NCBI GenBank assembly: GCA_964350605.1
Contig: CAYGKP010000078.1
Location: 1 to 10,771 of the forward strand
Direction of reading: 5' to 3'
Source of the DNA: CAYGKP01 sp964350605
GTDB taxonomy: Bacteria > Bacteroidota > Bacteroidia > Cytophagales > JAAEPT01
DNA length: 10,771 nt
Part shown: positions 7,036-10,771 of the stretch, one piece after another
How positions within the stretch are numbered: position 1 is the first letter of the stretch
How the letters are laid out: each line of letters begins with the position of its first letter
Program-made: the position numbers and the translations under genes
Notes under the pieces: model-generated
Told to the model about the DNA's origin: nothing
The model's input: the letters and a program-made list of their open reading frames with translations, nothing else
Databases searched by the model: none

Positions 7036-8853
7036 TTTCAATGCGTTGGTGAACGCCGAGCTTTGCGCGAATTTCATGAACTCGAGGTCCTTGAGCGCGT
7101 ACTCTTTCAGTTTCGAATCAAGCTTAACAGCTTTCGAGAGGTTCGAGGCGAGCATCTCTACGTTGCCGAGGCGAGCGTAGGTGACAGCCAGGCCGTAGAA
7201 GCTCATGGCATCCTCTTGATCCTTCTCAATGGCTTTCTCGAAGTTGTTACGAGCGGCTTCGAAGTCTTTCGAGAGGAGTTGAGCAAGCGCTAGGTTGAAA
7301 AGAACGTAGTCTTCGTCCAAGCTGCTAGCTTTCAAGCTATTGATCGCATCGTCGTATTTGGCAAGGAAGATCTCCGAAGAGCCTTTACCAACGTTGACTT
7401 TCTCAGACAGCTCTCCGCTGGCCATGCCACTTGCCTCGGTGTAGGCAATATAGGCCTCGTAAGGCTTCTCGCTCCACAGCAGGTAGTTACCCATGTTGTT
7501 CTTCGCGTAGGCGTTGTCGCCTTTGTTCAGCGAGAGCTCGAATTGAGCCTTCGACTTCTCGAGCAACGATTTGGCTTTGGTCATGTTGCCAGACATCCAC
7601 TCCTTGGCAGCTTGCTGCATGTAAACAGCACCCAAGTTGTTGTAAGCCTCCCAGCTGCCGTGAATCTTCACAGCCGCTTCGTAGATCTTTTCTTTTTCCT
7701 CGAGGATCGGAGTCAAAGTCGCAGCGTAGAGCAATTCGCCGTGGGTCAGTGTATCGGCCGACACAGTGTCAGCGATGATGCCCATGGCCAGAACGTTGAT
7801 CTCAGCATCCGATTTTTTGTCGATGAGCTTGAGGACCGAAGTTTTCGTCTTGCGGAGTTCAGGGTAGATTTTGTTCATCAATACCTTCTGGTAGTAAGGA
7901 AGCTGTTGCAAGCTCATTTCCTTCTCCATGAAGCTGCCCGAACCGTTGATCACACCCATTACTTCGCTCTTTTGCTCCGGGGTGAGCAGCGAGGTGGTAT
8001 CAACAATCGACTTCAAACCAGTCCAGTCTTGGAAGATGGTTTTGTTCTCGAACTTGATCGAGTCGGCTTTTCCTTTGTAGTCGTACTGCTTCATTTTCGA
8101 GAAGTAGAACTTCTCAACCGCTTTCGCACGATCTTCAGACAGTTTCGAGTTGATCGACTCCGAACCTTCAGGTGAGTGAGTACCTGTGAACGTCACCGTT
8201 TTGGTGGCGATTTTCGAGGCGATGAACTGGTCAAGCACTTTTCCGTTAGCACTGCGTACCTGGGTTGGGCGAAGAACAGCCGAGTTTTTCTCGAAGTAGA
8301 AAGGAACCTCGAGTTGCTCGTACTCAGGATCTTGGTCGTATCCAGCAGGGGCGTAGACAGTCATGCCCAGCGATTTCACCAGCTTTGAAGTGATGATCAG
8401 GCCTTTGGCGACTTCCATTTCTGGGGTCGACTTGGACTTCTCGGAGCCTTCTTTGCGGGCTGTTCCAACGACGACCAATGTGCCGTTGTTGGCCATCAGG
8501 TCAGCATTCGAACCGTCGTAAGGGAACGAGAACGAACGGCTTTCGGTCGGCTCAGCATCTGGAGTCGCTGCGTAGTCGGAAGCCTTAAATTCAATGGGCT
8601 CCAACTCGACAGTGCTCTGTCCGTTGTTGTATTTGTAAGTGGGGTAGAGCGTGTAGATGGTCTTTTTCTTGAGCATCTTGACAGGCAATGCTGCTGTCAT
8701 GTCGAACTTAACAGTGTCGGCATGAACCTCTAGTGGGCTCGGCTCGACAGTCAGGTTCTGCTCCTTGGCCATCTTCATCATCTGGCTCAGGCTACATCCT
8801 GAGAGTGCCACCAGAGCCAAAAGGGCAAAGGGGCTAGTGTACTTCAGTTTCAT
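7033..8853 (-). CDS. Lipoprotein with OmpA-like middle domain and C-terminal TPR repeats
   Basis: No established function recognised. The 606-residue protein begins with a lipoprotein signal peptide (positive start, hydrophobic core, lipobox ALSGC with Cys20), so it should be lipid-anchored in the cell envelope. Residues 35-165 form a beta-rich region beginning PSPLEVHADTVKFDMTAALP, without a family I can name. Residues about 180-345 look OmpA-like: FYFEKNSAVLRP (185-196), then GTHSPEG and LSEDRAKAVEKFY (224-250), then DWTGL (276-280) and IYPELRKT (329-336). The aspartate usually found in the GHTD motif, which binds diaminopimelate, is replaced by Ser227, while the arginine (Arg242) is kept. 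Residues about 385-580 are helical TPR-type repeats, for example YNNLGAVYMQQA, KNNMGNYLL, LFNLALAQLL and SFYGLAVTYARLG. This suggests an outer-membrane or periplasmic scaffold near peptidoglycan, by inference. It resembles the general plan of OmpA/TPR lipoproteins of Bacteroidota, some of which serve T9SS, but I cannot assign it to PorE or any other named one. It is monocistronic, with a strong promoter and terminator. Confidence 0.85.
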   Translation of the reverse strand: MKLKYTSPFALLALVALSGCSLSQMMKMAKEQNLTVEPSPLEVHADTVKFDMTAALPVKMLKKKTIYTLYPTYKYNNGQSTVELEPIEFKASDYAATPDAEPTESRSFSFPYDGSNADLMANNGTLVVVGTARKEGSEKSKSTPEMEVAKGLIITSKLVKSLGMTVYAPAGYDQDPEYEQLEVPFYFEKNSAVLRPTQVRSANGKVLDQFIASKIATKTVTFTGTHSPEGSESINSKLSEDRAKAVEKFYFSKMKQYDYKGKADSIKFENKTIFQDWTGLKSIVDTTSLLTPEQKSEVMGVINGSGSFMEKEMSLQQLPYYQKVLMNKIYPELRKTKTSVLKLIDKKSDAEINVLAMGIIADTVSADTLTHGELLYAATLTPILEEKEKIYEAAVKIHGSWEAYNNLGAVYMQQAAKEWMSGNMTKAKSLLEKSKAQFELSLNKGDNAYAKNNMGNYLLWSEKPYEAYIAYTEASGMASGELSEKVNVGKGSSEIFLAKYDDAINSLKASSLDEDYVLFNLALAQLLSKDFEAARNNFEKAIEKDQEDAMSFYGLAVTYARLGNVEMLASNLSKAVKLDSKLKEYALKDLEFMKFAQSSAFTNALK

Positions 8854-8857
8854 CGGT

Positions 8858-8880
8858 TAGGCGGTTAGGTTAGCGTCAAA
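8858..8880. repeat. Inverted repeat, copy B, in the lipoprotein mRNA leader
   Basis: The + strand reads TAGGCGGTTA, GGTT, AGCGTCAAA, matching the complement of the sequence around the lipoprotein stop (7017-7035) apart from the four inserted bases. It lies between the predicted transcription start and the ATG. The same stretch contains three GGTTAG words (8855-8860, 8863-8868, 8868-8873), which appear as CTAACC in the mRNA just before the start codon. Confidence 0.7.
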
Positions 8881-8899
8881 CACCTTTTCGGTTTGGCTC

Positions 8900-8930
8900 T
8901 AAAGGTAGATAGCCATAGGTGGAAAGCAAA
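8900..8930 (-). promoter_or_regulatory. Bacteroidota-type promoter of the lipoprotein gene
   Basis: On the - strand, TTTG (8927-8930) is followed after exactly 19 bases by TACCTTTA (8900-8907). This matches the Bacteroidota primary sigma factor layout TTTG-N19-TAnnTTTG with one mismatch in the last base. Transcription should start near 8893, giving a leader of about 40 bases that contains inverted-repeat copy B. No clear Shine-Dalgarno sequence precedes the ATG, as is usual in this phylum. Confidence 0.8.
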
Positions 8931-9058
8931 AAGCGACTCGTCCTTTTTTACTACTACCCCTAGCGTGCTATTGGGTCATTTTCGTATCTTCCCATTGGCT
9001 TGGTACAACTGTTGCTCTCTGGACTACAAGCAACCCCTTCGCCAAGCCCTGACTACTC

Positions 9059-9277
9059 GTGAAACAACTGCGTTCTTTTTTCGAATTCCGAGCCTTTGGT
9101 GTCTGCGCCTATTGGGGCGACCGATGGGGCATTGCGACCAGCAGCATTCGCGTATTTTTTATTTACGCAACCTTTTTGACGTTCGGTTCGCCGATATTCG
9201 TCTACCTCGGTTTGGCCTTTCTGCGCGATCTGCGCAAGCATTTCCGTCGCCGCCGAAGCGTGTTCTTCGAGTTGTAG
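9059..9277 (+). CDS. Small PspC-domain membrane protein
   Basis: A 72-residue protein made of little more than one PspC domain. FGVCAYWGDRWGIATSSIRV resembles the conserved GVCGGLAEYFGI(D/P)xxxVR core. A hydrophobic helix follows (FFIYATFLTFGSPIFVYLGLAF, about residues 33-54), then a strongly basic tail (RDLRKHFRRRR) that should stay in the cytoplasm. PspC relatives sense or respond to envelope stress in proteobacteria; the role of these short Bacteroidota forms is not known to me. The start is GTG at 9059: an in-frame TGA at 9050-9052 closes the frame above it and no other usable start precedes the domain. It diverges from the lipoprotein gene across 205 bases that otherwise hold only that gene's promoter and leader. 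It converges with the glycosyltransferase, with one base between the stops. Confidence 0.85.
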   Translation: MKQLRSFFEFRAFGVCAYWGDRWGIATSSIRVFFIYATFLTFGSPIFVYLGLAFLRDLRKHFRRRRSVFFEL

Positions 9278-9278
9278 G

Positions 9279-10310
9279 TCAGCTCCCCGCCTTAGGCCCA
9301 AAAATGGCCCGGTAGCTTTTTCGTTTCCTCAAGTAGTAGTTCCACACGATCGAGGTGCGCAGAATTTGCGGATGTCGTCTTGGTTTGGCGAATTCCCGCA
9401 CGGCGCTTCTGGCCTTTGACCAACGACCCAGTCGACTGTAAATGTGCCAGTAGGCACGGAGCACTTCGCGGGCATCTTTCCGAAATCCGCTGAAAAAGAA
9501 TTGCAGGGCGGCCAGCATATCGAGGTGAAAGCGCACCCAAAGCACGATCAGCAACCGGAATAGCGGCAGGTTTTTGATCATCATCGCCAGGCCGTTGCGG
9601 AAGTTGTAGTAAGTCTTGCGTGGATTGCTCTTTGGGAGTGTTCCGCCACCCAGGTGAAACACCGTGCTCTCGGGCGTGTAGCCAATTTTCCAACCGGCGT
9701 TCTTGAGCCGCCAACAGAGGTCGATTTCCTCCATGTGCGCAAAAAAACGCTCGTCCAGACCCCCGCTTTTCAAAAACAACTCCCGGCGGATGAACAGACA
9801 GGCGCCCGTGGCCCAGAGCACTTCGCAGGCATCGTCGTATTGCCCTTCGTCCACCTCGGCGGTGAAGAACATTCGTCCCCGACAAAAGGGATAGCCCAGC
9901 ATGTCGAGGAAGCCACCCGCCGCGCCGGCGTATTCAAAGTATTCAGGGAACGAGGCCGACCGAATCTTGGGTTGAAGGGCCGCGAGTTTCGGGTCCTCGG
10001 CCAGCCACTTCATCGGGGCCTTCAGCCAGCCTTCTGTGACTTCCACATCGGAGTTCAACAAGACAACGGTGTCAGCCGCTACTTCGGCGATGGCCCGGTT
10101 GTAGCCGCCGCAGAAGCCCAGGTTCTCGGGGAAGGCCAAGGTTTGGACCTGTGGATAATTTGTCTTTAACCAGTCAAGGGAATCATCGCTTGAGCCGTTG
10201 TCGGCCACTACGATCTTGGCCCCTTCGCTGTGCGCGATGACGCTGGGCAGGAAGCGTTCGAGCAAGCTTCGCCCGTTCCAGTTGAGAATGACGACCGCGA
10301 TGGAGGCCAC
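9279..10310 (-). CDS. Family 2 glycosyltransferase
   Basis: GT-A fold inverting glycosyltransferase that likely adds a sugar from a nucleotide donor to a cell-surface glycan. Donor and acceptor are unknown. The 343 residues begin with VVILNWNG (6-13). ADNGSSDDS (36-44) holds the nucleotide-binding Asp37, NLGFCGGYN is at 63-71, and the metal-binding NSD is at 86-88. ATGACLFIRRELF is at 167-179. The acceptor-side signature GGLDERFFAHMEEIDLCWRL (183-202) holds the probable catalytic base. H219 with the following GGGT completes the pattern seen in rhamnosyltransferase-like GT2 proteins. A hydrophobic stretch at about 248-276 may hold it to the membrane. The start is GTG at 10308-10310, two bases after the ybaB TAG; the conserved N-terminus starts at once, so no later start is possible. 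It ends one base from the convergent PspC gene. Confidence 0.92.
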   Translation of the reverse strand: MASIAVVILNWNGRSLLERFLPSVIAHSEGAKIVVADNGSSDDSLDWLKTNYPQVQTLAFPENLGFCGGYNRAIAEVAADTVVLLNSDVEVTEGWLKAPMKWLAEDPKLAALQPKIRSASFPEYFEYAGAAGGFLDMLGYPFCRGRMFFTAEVDEGQYDDACEVLWATGACLFIRRELFLKSGGLDERFFAHMEEIDLCWRLKNAGWKIGYTPESTVFHLGGGTLPKSNPRKTYYNFRNGLAMMIKNLPLFRLLIVLWVRFHLDMLAALQFFFSGFRKDAREVLRAYWHIYSRLGRWSKARSAVREFAKPRRHPQILRTSIVWNYYLRKRKSYRAIFGPKAGS

Positions 10311-10312
10311 GC

Positions 10313-10642
10313 CTAAACGAACTTCGAGAGGTCGAGCCCCGGGATGGGGGGCATCAGGCCCGCAGTGGCGGTTTTCATGTGCTCGGCAGCAGCGGCCTCA
10401 GCGGCCCCGGTGGCTTTGTTGACCGCGGCGATTACCAGGTCTTGAAGCATTTCCTGGTCTTCCTTATTGAGTAGCGAAGGGTCGATCTCCAGTTCCACCA
10501 CCAACCGGCGGCCATTGACTGTGGCCTTCACCATGCCCGCACCTGATTCAGCACTGGCCGTTACCGCGTCAAGGCCCGCTTGGGCTTCGCGCAACTTGGC
10601 CTGCAACTGCTGCATCTGGCCGAAAAGATTCTGCACATCCAT
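10313..10642 (-). CDS. ybaB: YbaB/EbfC family nucleoid-associated protein
   Basis: Small DNA-binding protein of the YbaB/EbfC family, which forms dimers with a tweezers-like shape and binds DNA as a nucleoid protein. The 109 residues show the expected order. An N-terminal amphipathic helix (FGQMQQLQAKLREAQAGLDA) comes first. A beta sheet with the family GxGxVKxxxxG-like pattern follows (SGAGMVKATVNGRRLVVELEI), then ID-PSLLNKEDQEMLQDLV. A long C-terminal helix with NKATGAAEAAAAEHM and a proline-rich tail (MPPIPGLDLSKF) complete it. The family is often encoded next to recR or dnaX; here it sits between a T9SS cargo gene and a glycosyltransferase. Transcription is probably shared with the glycosyltransferase, whose start follows after two bases. 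Confidence 0.92.
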   Translation of the reverse strand: MDVQNLFGQMQQLQAKLREAQAGLDAVTASAESGAGMVKATVNGRRLVVELEIDPSLLNKEDQEMLQDLVIAAVNKATGAAEAAAAEHMKTATAGLMPPIPGLDLSKFV

Positions 10643-10676
10643 CTGGACCGCAAACTACTGAATTTCGCCCGGCGCG

Positions 10677-10771
10677 CTACTTGCGAAGCAGGGTGAAAGT
10701 ACCTTGTTCGATGAAGTTGAAGCCACTTTGGTCGGTGGCGTCGATGCGATAGGTGTAGACCCCCGGCGGCG
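10677..10771 (-). CDS. C-terminal end of a gliding-motility/T9SS type B sorted protein (5' part outside window)
   Basis: An open frame enters from the right edge and ends with TAG at 10677-10679. Its last residues read PPGVYTYRIDATDQSG, then FNFIEQGTFTLLRK. This matches the end of the CHU_C-type (gliding motility-associated) C-terminal domain, where a (P/A)xGxYxYxI strand, a G-rich turn and a final GxxxLxR strand direct large secreted proteins through the type IX secretion system. Only about 31 residues are visible, so the cargo itself is unknown. Its stop lies 34 bases before the ybaB start on the same strand, so the genes may be cotranscribed. The call rests on a short but distinctive pattern. 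Confidence 0.72.
   Translation of the reverse strand, partial: PPGVYTYRIDATDQSGFNFIEQGTFTLLRK

Noticed and set aside
7543..8175. A 210-codon open frame on the + strand inside the lipoprotein gene
   Set aside because: The translation lacks any domain and is the complement of a gene with a clear signal peptide, TPR repeats, promoter and terminator.
7017..8880. The inverted repeat flanking the lipoprotein gene as ends of an insertion sequence or cassette
   Set aside because: No transposase, integrase or target-site duplication is visible, and the repeat overlaps the stop codon and the leader. A mobile element is unsupported, and an RNA-level explanation or chance is simpler.
8981..9011. TTCG followed after 19 bases by TACAACTG as a possible PspC promoter
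   Set aside because: Spacing is right but the -7 box has two mismatches in its conserved part and the -33 box has one, so it is not distinguishable from chance.

Overview
The window looks like a chromosomal segment from a member of the Bacteroidota with moderate-to-high GC, most likely Flavobacteriales or a relative. Four observations support this. The last gene fragment ends like a gliding-motility/type IX secretion (T9SS) C-terminal sorting domain. One promoter matches the Bacteroidota TTTG-N19-TAnnTTTG layout. FtsZ and MurG carry sequence variants I associate with Bacteroidota. Starts generally lack a clear Shine-Dalgarno sequence. The genus cannot be set from this sequence.

Bases 1-5822 (+ strand) hold the distal half of a division and cell wall (dcw) cluster: murG (5' end outside the window), murC, ftsQ, ftsA and ftsZ. 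The genes overlap or are spaced by 10 bases or fewer and end at a strong bidirectional terminator. MurG and MurC act on consecutive stages of peptidoglycan precursor synthesis. FtsQ, FtsA and FtsZ form the divisome core that directs where the wall is built.

Bases 5895-8853 (- strand) hold two separately terminated genes. One is the pyruvate dehydrogenase E1 beta subunit gene (pdhB). Upstream of it is a 606-residue lipoprotein with an OmpA-like middle and a TPR C-terminus. The lipoprotein gene has a textbook Bacteroidota promoter and a terminator of two stacked hairpins. Its leader and its stop-codon region are complementary to each other, which is the least expected feature of the window.

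Bases 9059-10771 hold a tiny PspC-domain membrane protein gene on the + strand. It converges with one intervening base on a - strand run made of a T9SS-type cargo gene (only the C-terminus is in the window), ybaB and a family 2 glycosyltransferase.

No stretch longer than about 205 bases lacks a gene. I see no tRNA, rRNA, CRISPR, insertion sequence or phage signature. Most of the window is conserved housekeeping DNA, and I do not see convincing evidence for a new multi-gene system. The findings are local oddities offered with modest interest scores.
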